This document shows, piece after piece, positions 22,890 through 33,599 of a DNA stretch of 64,000 nucleotides. Source of the DNA: Isoetes taiwanensis (taxonomy: Eukaryota > Streptophyta > Lycopodiopsida > Isoetales > Isoetaceae). Within the stretch, counting starts at the first letter, position 1. Every line of letters begins with the position of its first letter. The notes under the pieces were generated by a model. That model ran no database searches. It saw only the letters and a program-made list of their open reading frames with translations, and had not been told where the DNA came from. The position numbers and the translations under genes are program-made. The stretch lies in assembly GCA_021234155.1 (NCBI GenBank), contig JAJEKV010000006.1, positions 25,380,337 through 25,444,336 of the forward strand. The letters run 5' to 3'.

Positions 22890-24500
22890 CGTTGGAAGTG
22901 GGGCCTGCTACATAGTTGCTTTTCGAAGAGAGAGTATGAGAAGGCAACCATAACGACTCTAGAACTCAAATCGAACTTTGGCAATAGGTCCGAAATGTCG
23001 AGGTTACCCATGGTCATACGTTTGCAGCACATGTGGTTCTCAACTATGAGCTTAAGGTATATTGTTGCCTTTTTACTTGCCACATTGAGTATTCAGAGAT
23101 AAAATATGCAATTAACTGTCCTACTCTTCCTCAAAATTTGTAGTCATTAAACATGGCATGCATTTATTTGAAATGACCACTTCTTTCCACATTTCAATAT
23201 ATAAAATGAATTGGTGACCTCTCATAGCAGGTAGTTGCCAATGGCATCATACGTGGTTCACGAAACATGGGTACACTTTTGCAACATGTCTGAATGGATG
23301 AGCATATCATTGATATGCTTATGAACCCTCTCCAAATTTAGGAAATAACTTTTACCTTATGCCTTCATTTCCAGCATTGTGAGCTGTGTCTTGCTTTAGA
23401 AGTTGTGTCTTGTCCTGGTCACCTCATTTAATTCTTATTTGCAGAGCCGTCTTATTATGCAAGCTGACCCATATGCGTTTGTTGTGTTTGTTTTTTGAAA
23501 CAGACTTTCAAGAATCCTCCAAGCCCAGAGATCAAGCGGGGTATGCAACGTTAGCTGGGTTTGTGGCTTCTGGTGAGGTCAGTTTGGCTCGGAGGTTCAA
23601 ATGCTTCAAGCCATGTTCTATCCTCCAAGCTCCAACAGTCAGACCTTTGGGGCTGTCTATGATGAGTTTGTCATACTCTATTTTTGCGGTTGTCTATGAT
23701 GAGTTTGGCATGCTTTGTTTTCTTCCTATTTATTTTCCTTACCTGAACAATGGTTGGATTTGCCGTTTGCCGGTCTGAGGTGTATGTTCCTCAACCCTAG
23801 ATCCAAAATATTTCAAATAATATGCTAGGATCCAGTGATCCCATTAAACCCATAAGGAATGGCACAATGTTTGCGTGAATCAAAATGAAGATGCTCCATA
23901 ATATTTTCTTCTATCATTTTAGGGCTTTTTTTTGTTGTTCAATTTAGGGTTTTCATTTACACTGGCATATACTGAAAATTCCCTTTGAACAATAAGTGGA
24001 AGGAAGGGCAGCCCAAAATATCCAATTTCATATAGCATGGTGAAAACTTAACCAAGCTTAATAGAAAATACAAGGTCGTGAGCATTTAATCAAAGCTCTT
24101 TGTTCAATAATAGAATAGAATGAAGCCTAACGACAACATTATCTGGAGCGTGAGGACCTGCTAGCATGTATAGGCCGAAATGATTCGAGTTTGAAACTTC
24201 AAACCCGAGATGGGCACTGGAATGAAACAATTTTTGGCGCTGGAACAGGGACGGAGGCTTCGTGCCGGGCGATGGCGGCGCCCATCTCGGGTCGTAGCGA
24301 TGCTGCTAATGGCAGCGGCACTTTTGCCTCTGAATTTGAAACCCTCTCTTTTCCAGACATCTTCTGCTTTTCCTCTTCCTTCTGGCTATGGCATTGATCC
24401 AAAATGCGGGGCGGCAATAGCAACTTTTTTGAAGTCGTGAGAGTTTGAAAGCTTTGATAGTAGCAACTAATAAGCAAAATCGTGGTCTTCCTTGGAGGAG
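22890..24500. other. No gene recognised; short tandem word
   Basis: GTCTATGATGAGTTTG(T/G)CAT occurs at about 23653 and 23690 inside a 130-codon frame that shows no family motif. At 24205-24290 CGAGATGGGC pairs with GCCCATCTCGGG as a loose inverted repeat. Confidence 0.3.
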
Positions 24501-24519
24501 CAGGTAATGATGCAAGCTT

Positions 24520-24900
24520 ATCAGTTTTGAGTCTTATGCGATTGAACTTCTTTATATCATTCGCTTGCTTGTTTTCGAGAAAATGCTATCAATTTCTTTT
24601 ACATCCTTCTACCTATGTAACATAACTGTTCTAGTCGGTGTTTTTTTATTTATCTAAAGATCTTATTCCTTTGCAGTTCCTTATTTTCTCATATTATAAA
24701 CAAAGGTATTGCTGTATTTTAAATGATTGGGCTTTGCAGATAAAGTTTTATAGTAAGACTCTACTTATGTTCTAACTATGCCTCTCCGAGAGAGTGAAAG
24801 CATGCGTCATCCTTTGCCTTCATTCCTCTAGTTTGAGCACAGGAACTATTCATTCAACTCCTTGAAGATGATGGATCTAGGTGGATCAAATCTGTGGGGC
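24520..24900. repeat. Paralogous copy of the transposon insertion site
   Basis: This stretch resembles the sequence split by the transposon at 25067-32467. Left half: GATCTTATTC, TTTTAAATG and GCAGATA(A/C)AGTT are shared with 24950-25066. Right half: AGACTCT, CTAACTATGCCTCTC, GGATC(T/C)AGGTGGA and CAAATC are shared with 32476-32640. It therefore looks like a diverged tandem copy without the insertion. Confidence 0.6.
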
Positions 24901-25066
24901 AATTTATTAACTTGTTTTACATCCTTCTATGTGACAGAACTGCTCTAGACAAATCTGTGTTTTCGATTTATCTAAAGATCTTATTCATAATATACACTTT
25001 ACTATTTTCTCGTTTTATAAAAACTAGGGTAGTATTGTGTTTTAAATGCAGATACAGTTCTATAGA

Positions 25067-25096
25067 TGGGTATAAAATCACTAGTCGGGTACAAAA
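25067..25096 (+). repeat. Left terminal inverted repeat
   Basis: Starts TGGGTATAAAATCACTAGTC. The first 16 bases are identical to the right end in inverted orientation. Confidence 0.8.
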
Positions 25097-25098
25097 AA

Positions 25099-25137
25099 AC
25101 GCGAAAAAGCAAAGCAAAAAGCAAAGCAAAAGCAAAC
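25099..25137. repeat. Left subterminal AAAGC repeats
   Basis: AAAGC occurs five times in under 40 bases directly inside the left inverted repeat. Confidence 0.75.
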
Positions 25138-26161
25138 TTTTTCGGTTCACATTTCGGTTAGCTCCGGAATCAGAATTTTGGCGCCATAACTACCTCTGGC
25201 GATGGCGATGAAGCTTTCTGACGAAGGAATGGTACCGCAGAAATGGATTAAATGGTTGGAGGATCAAATTACTGACGAGGATTGGGAATCAGTCTGGAAT
25301 CATGGCTTCACTGACGGTAAAATTAAGAAATTTTATGTGAAGCCTCATTTAAAAGAACTGCTAGATTTTCTTATCTCAGAGCTTTATCCTCATGGTCTGG
25401 CGAACAATGAGCTCAGGAAGAAATTTGCCTTTGCATTTACTTGGGAGAATTGTAGTCGAAAATCTTAACCCTGACGAACACAAGATAAACTGGGTTTCAT
25501 TTAAAGAACAAGTTGACAGTACCCAAGGAAGCTAGTTAAGCTCGAACAAAAACATTCCACGGGCCAAAAAAATTCTCCAGGCAAAGCGGAGAAGAACCAC
25601 ACCAAATCCCACACCATTGAAGCCAAGTAATGCACAGTTTACTCTCGTGCAAGTGTCTTTGTTCCTTTGCTAAAAAGAGGTAGCTTAATGTTTAATGTTA
25701 GGGTCTTGGATGAAGAAGTGAATAGGTTGGAGGGTGAATTTGAATTGTGCAAGAAAGATCTCGGCAGACATTGCAAGCAAGATCACCCTAAACAGTTATG
25801 TGAATGAGAGAGATATTGCCGGGATCGAGCAAGCAAGAGAAGACATAAGCAAAGTCAATTTTGAGATCAATTTTTGGAATCAAAGTAGAAAAGTCGATTC
25901 GATAAGAAAAGAATTGAGGACTTGATGCGGGGACTTGATGCGAGAAATTCTATTGCGAGGAAATTAGAGAGCCTTATTGAAAAGGTGGATGATCATCAAG
26001 TTGAGAAGAAGAATGAATTGGAAGCATTACATGGAGTGCTAGAAAGGGACCTGCTCAAATGGAAGAATTACAGGGCTAATTGCTATAACTTGAGTAGTGT
26101 AAATGCCTCAGATTCAGTTCAAGTTATTGCAAAGCGGTTGCCATTGTGTTATGAAATACCA

Positions 26162-26284
26162 TGTTCTGCATGTGGATTAGCTTTCCAAGATGACTACAAG
26201 ATTAGTGCAGTGCTACCATGCCAACATGCTTATCATTTAATTTGCAGCCTGCTTCTTGTAGAGAATAAAAAATGCCTGGATTGT
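26162..26284 (+). other. RING-H2 finger coding segment
   Basis: All eight zinc ligands are present in the C3H2C3 pattern (CSAC ... CQHAYHLIC ... CLDC). RING fingers usually recruit E2 enzymes. In this context the role is unknown. Confidence 0.8.
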
Positions 26285-27270
26285 TCTATGGATGTCCCAA
26301 TGAAATTCTTTGAAGAACTTGGCTTAGAGACCAATGCAAATGAAGGAGAAGAAAAAGAAGAACAGCAAACAGAAGAATCATCTAAGAAAGTAAGTATTAT
26401 TTATTTGCTTTGCTTTATTTGTGAAAATTGCTTTTGTTGAAAAGTTTTGGTCATGTTATTTGCAGGAAAAGTTACCAACAAAAAGGAAACATGATGACTA
26501 TGTGGATTTAGATGAATTTGGTGAATTTGCTGATGTGAATGAAGATCTGGTGATTCTGACCGTGCATATGAAGGTACTTTAGAAAATATTCCAAGTTCTT
26601 CGAGGGAAGGAGCTTCTTTGGGAATTAAGAGCAGGTTGAGAAGAGCTACAATCAATATCAAGGAAACTAGCCTTGAACCTCAGCAGACTATTCTTCCTGA
26701 TCCTGTAACTCCAACTCAGATATTCACATCGAATGCTGTGGAACAGACAACTCCACAGATTGTGGATCAGCAGGAGCTGGACAAATTGGTGGTCACAATT
26801 GCAGATGCCACAACAGAATTACCAGCAGTGGATGAGCAAGACAAAGAAGCTGATCAGGAGGATGGAAGAGAAGTTCAAGAGGATGCAACAAAGAATACAG
26901 CAATTCCAAGGAAGCGTGCTGGCAGGCCAGCAAAAAAGAAGAAAGCAATCAAACCTATTCCCAAAGTAGTTGCTGAGAAGGTGCAAGTTACAAAAGGTGA
27001 CAAACGCCTCAATAGAAAGAATATTAGATGCCTATAATGGGAAGGGCTAAACTTTGAACCTGTAAACCACTCTGTATTTGACATTGTCATATTTTCAATT
27101 TGTAAGATTTCTGTTAAAATAAAATCTTTTCTAAATATTAGAATCTGTAAACTTTTCATTAAAATAAAATGTTTTCATTGAATATGTGAATCTGTAATCT
27201 TTTCATAGTTGACAATGTCATATCTTAGTTTGTGTCTAAAGTGTTTTTAAAATGTATCTCTTGTTTGTAG

Positions 27271-27930
27271 GGAGGCACAAAGACAAACTGTTGGTCCTTG
27301 ATTTGAATGGTGTGCTTATGAAGAGTTGGCATAAGCATGACAAACACAGAACACCAATACCTGCAAATCTGAAGAAACTGTACACAACCAACAAAGTGCT
27401 GGTTTGCAGACCAGGTTTGCATAATTTCATGGACTGGGCCCTAGAACATTTTGAAATTGCTATTTGGTCCAGTATGAACCGCTACAACATCATTGAGTGC
27501 TGGGCCCAGGATGTTGCTGCAGATTATCTTATTAAGTTCAAGTTCATTTGGGAAGGAGCACAATGTTTGAAATTGCCTTATCCACACCGGACCAATCCGC
27601 ACAAGCGGTCTATTTGAAGCCACTTTCTTATGTCATTGAAGCATATCACGAAATGAAGAATGTCTTGTTGGTGGATGATTCTCCTCATATAAATCTTTTT
27701 TTTTCACCAAGTGTACCATTCTTTAATAGTTAGCTCATTTCCGGTTTGATGAGGGCACAGAATGGTTTGAAAAGATGAAGGATGTATTGTTTGGTTGGGC
27801 TGAAAGTCCTGAGCCTACAAAATTTGTGAAAGAACATCTTGCCCCAGAAATTGTCAAACAAGAAGACTTTGATATTTTGGATTTGTGTTCCAAGCATGTG
27901 CGGGAGAATCCAAGATGGGCTATTCTGTGA
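27271..27930 (+). other. FCP1/NIF-like (HAD superfamily) domain coding segment
   Basis: The motif order (LDLNGVL, RPGLHNFMDW, WSSM, LVDDSPH) is that of NLI-interacting-factor / TIM50-type phosphatase domains. A frameshift lies near 27600 and an intron probably at about 27690-27732 (acceptor TTTAATAGTTAG). Catalysis is doubtful because the second motif Asp is Asn. Confidence 0.75.
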
Positions 27931-28229
27931 AAAACGGTTTACCATGATGGAACTTCCGGTAAGCAATTTATTTTTGCTTGATTTGCTTGATTTGCTTGGC
28001 TTGCCATATCTTCTTACCTTAATCGGAGTTACGCTCTTGCGGGTTCCCGGAAGACGTTGTGAGGCAATGGATGTTAAGGAATGTCAAGAAAAGTGTAAGA
28101 TGTGAAAAAAATACAATTAACCATAAAATTTTCTTCTGGTTGCCACATTTTTGAATGCACATCATTGTGCAATGTAATGTTAGATGTGAATATACACGGC
28201 ATACATAAATTTTTTTCCCTCAGTTTGCG

Positions 28230-31200
28230 GATTTTGAATGCACATCATTGTGCACTCTATTGTAAACTGTTGTAACAATATCAATATGAATGTCAATGTT
28301 TTGTACTATGCACTTGTGAACTGAAACCCAAATCGAGAGAGCATTGAACTCATTCCCGAGCAGGTAAAGATGACATGATTTTTTACGGCGGGTCTCTTCT
28401 CCTAACATGTACATGTTGCCACCAATATCATTCATGTCAAACTTAACATGCCTTACCAAGTGGTCAGAATTGAAGCCACCGGCTTGTCCACCAACAATTG
28501 AAAAGTTAGAGTGTCTAATTCTTTGATAGTAGTGGCCTGATACTATAACCTCTCAACATTGTATACATTCCCCCACTCATCAACATAAGAATCCGGCAAT
28601 GTTTGCTTTGTCTCCGATTACAACTGCTTGAGTAAGTAAAGTCGACACCCTCATCATTATTTTCTTTCTTGAGTGCGACAAAGTTATCCCCAACTTCTAA
28701 GATGTCACCGAGGTAATCAAGCTCACCCTCATCATCATCATCTTCTTCTTCCTCCTCCTCATTGGATAATTTGTCTTACGCATTCCTTTGGTTGTACTTC
28801 TTTTGGTTTTAATACACCTTCTTTCCAGCCCTCCTATCCTTCTCTTGTTAATGCAATTATCCCAATCTCCATGAAAACATGCTTGGCAAAACAAGCAAGG
28901 CATCATCAGGTACTCACTTTTGTTGGATCCTTCCTATCAAGTGCCCTAATGCTATGTAACTTTGAGCTCCCATTCAAAGTTTTCCATTCCTTCTTTTCTA
29001 GACTTATCTATGTCCTTAGCTTCAATATTCCAAAAGTACACGGAAAGCATTGACTCAAAGCAAGTTAATGCAAAAAACAAAGCAAAACAAATTGAGAAAG
29101 CAAATGCAAAAGCAAATTGTTAGCAAAGATAATCAAAGCAGAAATCAAAAGTAATGAGACATCCACGGAATTGAATGAAAAACATAAATGCAGAAAGCAA
29201 ATGCTGAGAACAAATTTAATGAATGCGTAAAGCAAATGCAAAAGCCAATTCAAAGCAAAGTTAGTCAAAGCATTAATCAAAGCAAAAAGCAAAAAAAGCA
29301 AAGCAAAAGCATCAAAGCAATTCCATCAGAGCAAAAGATAATCAAAGCGAAATCAAAGTAATGAGACAACCACGGAATTGAATGAAAGCCAAGATAAATG
29401 CGAAGAAAAGCAAATGCGAGCAAATTTAATGAATGCGAAAAGCAAAAATGCAAAAAGCCAATTCAAAGCAAAGTTAGTCAAAGCATTAATCAAAGCAAAA
29501 GCAAAAGCAAAAGCAAAAAAGCAAAAGCATCAAAACAATTCCATCGAGCAAAGATAATCAAAGCGGAAATCAAAAGTAATGAGACAACCACACGGAATTG
29601 AATGAAAGCCAAGATAAATGCAGAAAAGCAAATGCGAGCAAATTTAATGAATCACGAGAAAAGCATATGCAAAGGCCAATTCAAAGCAAAGTTAGTCAAA
29701 GCAAAAAGCAAAAAGCAAAGCATCAAAGCAATTCCATCAAAGCAAACACTAGGCCACCTACCCGGAAAATACCTCTTTTTTCATTGGCACAAGGATGGTT
29801 TTCAATGTACCATTTTAGGAATTCCACCGCATCCTTAGCACATTGCGCCTTCGGGAATCATACTTCGGTTGCTCCTTTGCTAGAATTAATTTCAAAACAG
29901 CTCCACTCCATCATGTTCTCCTTTTACCATGAGAACTTGCAAAAAAAACACCATAAATATTCCAGTAGGATTGTTCACAAAATTTCTACCTATGTACCCG
30001 ACGAAGGTCCGCACCTTTGAATTGAGATGTGCAACCATCACTCCAAAAACATGGTTCTTCGTACTCTATATTCATTTGTTTCAGCCATCGTGCATGGACT
30101 TTCAAGCGATGGTTGACAAACTTCGGTTGAATGCTCCTTGCAATCAGAAATGTAAAAATGTGTCTCCTTAATTATTCTTGATCATTGCACTGAACTTGTT
30201 TCTCGATCCCGAACAAGATCGCATTTGTGTTCCTAAATTCTTCCTCTTCCTTTTACTCAGAGGATGTCTATAGGTAATGTGAACAAGAATAGTAATTTGG
30301 TTCGGTATGCCAATGGCATGATTGTACTTCCTTCAATTTTGAGGCTATAGTTCTCAGTAAAATCAATCAATGATACAATAGTATTCTTTGGAAAGTTGGC
30401 TAAGCATTGCTTAAATTGCTTTGCACTTGCCAATGTCTTAGATGTAATTATGTGGAACAAATTGCACAAGTGTCTTGTTGGCATACCGAATAAACTCTTG
30501 TCTTTGGAGCAGACTTGTATGCTAATCTTGTGACTTTAGTTGGTTTTTTTCCTCCCCTCTTACGAATTGAACTCTCCTTCAAATTACCAGGCTCTTGCTG
30601 CAATACAGCAGACAATTTGGTGATGTTAGGTCCTAAACAAGTTTCAGAAAAAGTAAATAACACTAAAACAAATTAATATACCTTCTCAAACTGTTTCCAC
30701 TCAACAGAAATGTCTTTCATTGTCTTTTCCTTTGGACAGATTGGCAATCTGAAAGCTACAACGTTAGCTCATTTCCAAAATAGATATACATGAATGTTAA
30801 ATGTACCTTTTCAAACCACAAGATTTACAAGCAACCATCAGACAGGAATGCTTGTGCCATTCTTCTAAGGGATCTTGCTTTTCACATACAAGTTCCCTCC
30901 ACAACTCACTAGTAGACTTGTAAGTCATCAATTTAGCTTTGCATTCATCTCCTTCTCCACACACACTGCAATTGCAGGAACAATTTTCATGAACACCTCT
31001 AGGGTCTGTTCTTATTCTGTTCAGTGTTTGAAGAACAAATTCCAAATGGATGTGATACTGACAGCAGCAAGTTTCCCTCTCATGAAGTCTTCTAACAAAT
31101 GAAGGCTTCAGCCTCTCAAATGTTTGTTGTGCAATGTTGATATGTGGATATTGTTGCTTGAAAGCCATATAGAACTGGAGCTGCAGACAACATGTAAAAT

Positions 31201-31860
31201 TCATTTTGTAATGCATAAAGCAAAATCATGAAAGTACTGAAACAATGAAGCAAATCAATCATAATAAGTAATTAATCAAAGATACTGAGACATTGCAGAA
31301 TGCAAATTTATAAAGCAATAGGGACTGAAACAATGCAGATAGCAAATTCATACATAAAACATGTGAAGCATAAATTGTTCAACTTCAACATGAAAAGTTT
31401 TATCAAACACTACAAATTAACAGCTGACCAGAAACATTCCAGATATAAATACCTGGGAGACCTCAAGCAAATGGATTGGATGGTCAACTTTATTGCCATT
31501 TTCTGTCTTAAACTTCCTCACATGTTTTTTGTATGGAGAAACTCTTGTGTTTTCAGTCCAGAAACTGCAGACAACCTTTTTCACTTCATCACTGACAGAA
31601 TCAGACCTTTTCTTCCTCAAAAACATAGACCAGGGACCTGATTCCCTTTTACGCCATTACTCTTCTTCTATAGGCTGCACAAATAGATTTTCTAGGCACT
31701 TCAAGCAGCCCCTTCACCGCAGAATGATTAAGTTTATTCTCTGTGGATGTAACCATTTGTAAAGTTGACCTTTTTGCTGCCAGAATGTCAATCTTTCTGG
31801 TTCGTTTGTGCAGCTGCATAGTTTCCTTCACATTAGCAATCACTTTTTGCATAACCTTTG
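28230..31860 (-). pseudogene. DDE-transposase-like, cysteine-rich gene inside the transposon
   Basis: Minus-strand pieces in order: RKKRSDSVSDEVKKVVCSFW at 31615-31560; YMAFKQQYPHINIAQQTFER and TCCCQYHIHLEF with CSCNCSVC at 31190-30797; a short exon reading LPICPKEKTMKDISVEWKQF at about 30752-30684; FPKNTIVSLIDFTENYS at 30390-30340; FWSDGCTSQFKGADL at about 30050-30005; ASSHGKRRTWWSGAVLKLIL at about 29960-29890; and CLFCQACFHGDWDNC with VRHVKFDMNDIGGNMYML at 28900-28400. This order matches a transposase-like family I know from animals and non-seed plants, with DFAENY, SDGxxSQF and HGKGxxDG motifs. The putative catalytic Asp codons are at 30359-30361 and 30037-30039. Several frames are broken. 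Superfamily not certain. Confidence 0.65.
29045..29745. repeat. AAAGC-rich tandem array, unit about 215 bp, three copies
   Basis: GTTAGTCAAAGC recurs at 29260, 29473 and 29691. Each unit contains GGAATTGAATGAAA, AAATTTAATGAAT and many AAAGC words. It interrupts the minus-strand transposase-like gene, probably in an intron, and uses the same AAAGC word as the subterminal repeats of the element. Confidence 0.85.
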
Positions 31861-32382
31861 TCTCTCTTTTGTCTGCAACGCTTACTTGTAAAGGTACATT
31901 TGGTTTTATCTTTCTTACAAATCATCCACAATAGCGACCTTATCTAAAGCATTGGCATGTTTTGTCGATCCTCAAAATAATCATGCATATCCTTTGAAAT
32001 CTCCTGAATTCTTCTCTCACACCGAGGCTTAATTCTTTGGAATTAGCAGGGCGCTTCCATCAATTCCCTTTTGCGTTTCCTTGATTCCCTCTTTACAGAT
32101 CAATTTCACGAAAAATCGGTCTCTTCTCATCTTCATCCATTCAAATTATGAATATGAGAAACTCCAATCCCGATTCTCCACCGTAACCAAATTAGAGAAT
32201 GGCAAGAGAGGATGTTCCCGCCAACCTCGCCTCCTTCAATTTCGCAATTACACTCCATCATTCCTCCCGCCAAAGCCAACCGTAACTGATTCCCCAATAA
32301 TCGGACAGCCATGTCATCGATCCGTAGGAGTGATCGAGTTTGGGGAATTCACGATTATTTGTGTCTTTGAGAAGAACGAGCA

Positions 32383-32420
32383 AAGCAATTCGATAAAGCA
32401 AAAGCAAAGCAAAGCAAGCA
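32383..32420. repeat. Right subterminal AAAGC repeats
   Basis: AAAGC-type words occur four to five times just inside the right inverted repeat, in the same strand orientation as on the left. Confidence 0.75.
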
Positions 32421-32437
32421 GACGTCCGGACACTACT

Positions 32438-32467
32438 TTTTCAACCCCACGAGTGATTTTATACCCA
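32438..32467 (-). repeat. Right terminal inverted repeat
   Basis: Read on the minus strand from 32467 it starts TGGGTATAAAATCACTCGTG. It is followed inward by AAAGC-rich sequence as at the left end. Confidence 0.8.
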
Positions 32468-32639
32468 GATACCTAAGACTCTGCGTATATACTAACTATG
32501 CCTCTCTGGAAGTGTGAAACACTTGAGGAAATGCTTAAGGAAATAATCCTTTGCTCATGTCGTAAGGAAAAGCTTCTTCATTCATCTTTCATTTGCAGGT
32601 GGTGGATCCAGGTGGAACAAATCCAGAGGGCAAAATGGT

Positions 32640-33590
32640 GAATGACTTGTGCTTGTTTGATGAGAGTGGCTATGACATGCCTTTGCCATGGATTTACTTT
32701 TAGGATGGATTTTGTACTTTAGGCACCTATTACTGCTTTTTTAGAAATCAACATTGCTCAAATTTAAATGAAGGGATGCATTAGCTGGGTAGGGAATCAA
32801 GCTAACGCCTGTAGAATGATTGAATCACTGGAATAAATTCAAATAAGCCAGTTCAATGCCATTAAAGGGATTAGATTGGTTCTGCATTAAAGGGATTAGA
32901 TTGGTTCTAAAGGGATTGGATTGGTTCTGCATAGTATAGATGAAATGAATTCATGGACACCAGTTCAATGTTATTTTTGGGATTTGGCTTTCTCAAGGTT
33001 CGATTCCTGGGTCCCATAGAATAATTAAGTGTCTTAAAGCATACATATTCACATGCTTACCACTATAGTATGTCATATGTACAAACAATACCTATAAACC
33101 ACTACATTGTATACCATAATATATCATATGTACAAACCATGCCTATGAAACACTATTGTACAATGTCACCACCATTGTAAAGCAAAGAAGATAGATGTGG
33201 TAAGCGTCACAAAGCATGTCGTACTAAGCAATATTATACATCATATACTTAAAGTAGGAATAGGGATCATCTAGACTTAGCATGTTAGAAAGCAATATTA
33301 TACATCATATACTTAAAGTAGGAATAAAGATTGGCTAGATTTAGCATGTTAGAAAGCTATATTCGTTTATCATACTATCAAAATATACTTAAAGTAGGAA
33401 TAAAGATTGGCTAGATTTAGCATGTTAGAAAGCTATATTCGTTTATCATACTATCAAATTGTATTAATCAACCATATTGCATAAGCATACAGACTTACTG
33501 TGGTACAAAATAATGTTTGTTTCTCACACTATTAGATCATCAAAACATATATAATTCTCCTAGGGAGATGCTTTTGGAATATTCCTGTGT
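32640..33590. repeat. AT-rich region with short tandem repeats
   Basis: AAAGGGATTAGATTGGTTCT recurs three times at 32866-32931. CTTAAAGTAGGAATA recurs at 33248, 33312 and 33388 within units of 64 and 76 bp that also share TTAGCATGTTAGAAAGC. No coding sequence was seen. Confidence 0.8.
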
Positions 33591-33599
33591 TATTCCTAT

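Larger units (their letters stand above)
25204..27930 (+). pseudogene. Coiled-coil / RING-H2 / AT-hook / NIF-phosphatase-like gene inside the transposon (frameshifted)
   Basis: From ATG at 25208 an 88-codon frame (MKLSDEGMVPQKWIKWLEDQ onward) runs to 25468, where a one-base shift moves the sequence to another frame. A coiled-coil segment follows (25704-26140), then a complete RING-H2 consensus at 26162-26284: C-x2-C-x15-C-x-H-x2-H-x2-C-x9-C-x2-C. An intron is likely at 26391-26465 (GTAAGT...TTTGCAG). Next is a Lys/acid-rich segment with an AT-hook-like RKRAGRPAKKKK (about 26910-26945). From 27271, after a TTTGTAG acceptor, there is an FCP1/NIF (HAD-family) domain: LLVLDLNGVL, VLVCRPGLHNFMDW, IAIWSS and, after a further shift, NVLLVDDSPH. 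The last block is at 27735-27928, ending in WAIL and a stop. DLNG lacks the second Asp of DxDx(T/V), as in some plant relatives. It may encode one or two proteins; at least three frame breaks suggest decay. Confidence 0.65.
25067..32467. mobile_element. 7.4-kb DNA-transposon-like element with terminal inverted repeats and two convergent genes
   Basis: Both ends, read inward, start with TGGGTATAAAATCACT and continue with (A/C)GT(C/G)GGGT and an A-rich tail, matching in about 25 of 30 positions. The left end is at 25067 and the right end at 32467. Just inside both ends are AAAGC-type repeats (about 25099-25137 and 32383-32420), like the subterminal repeats to which many plant transposases bind. 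The interior holds a plus-strand gene (25204-27930) and a minus-strand DDE-transposase-like gene (31860-28230). The target duplication is unclear (an imperfect ATA-centred 4-6 bp). Frameshifts in both genes suggest an inactive copy. Confidence 0.75.

Noticed and set aside
29398-29838. Lys/Ser/Gln-rich open frames up to 140 codons
   Set aside because: They follow the AAAGC tandem array and lie antisense to, or in an intron of, the transposase-like gene.
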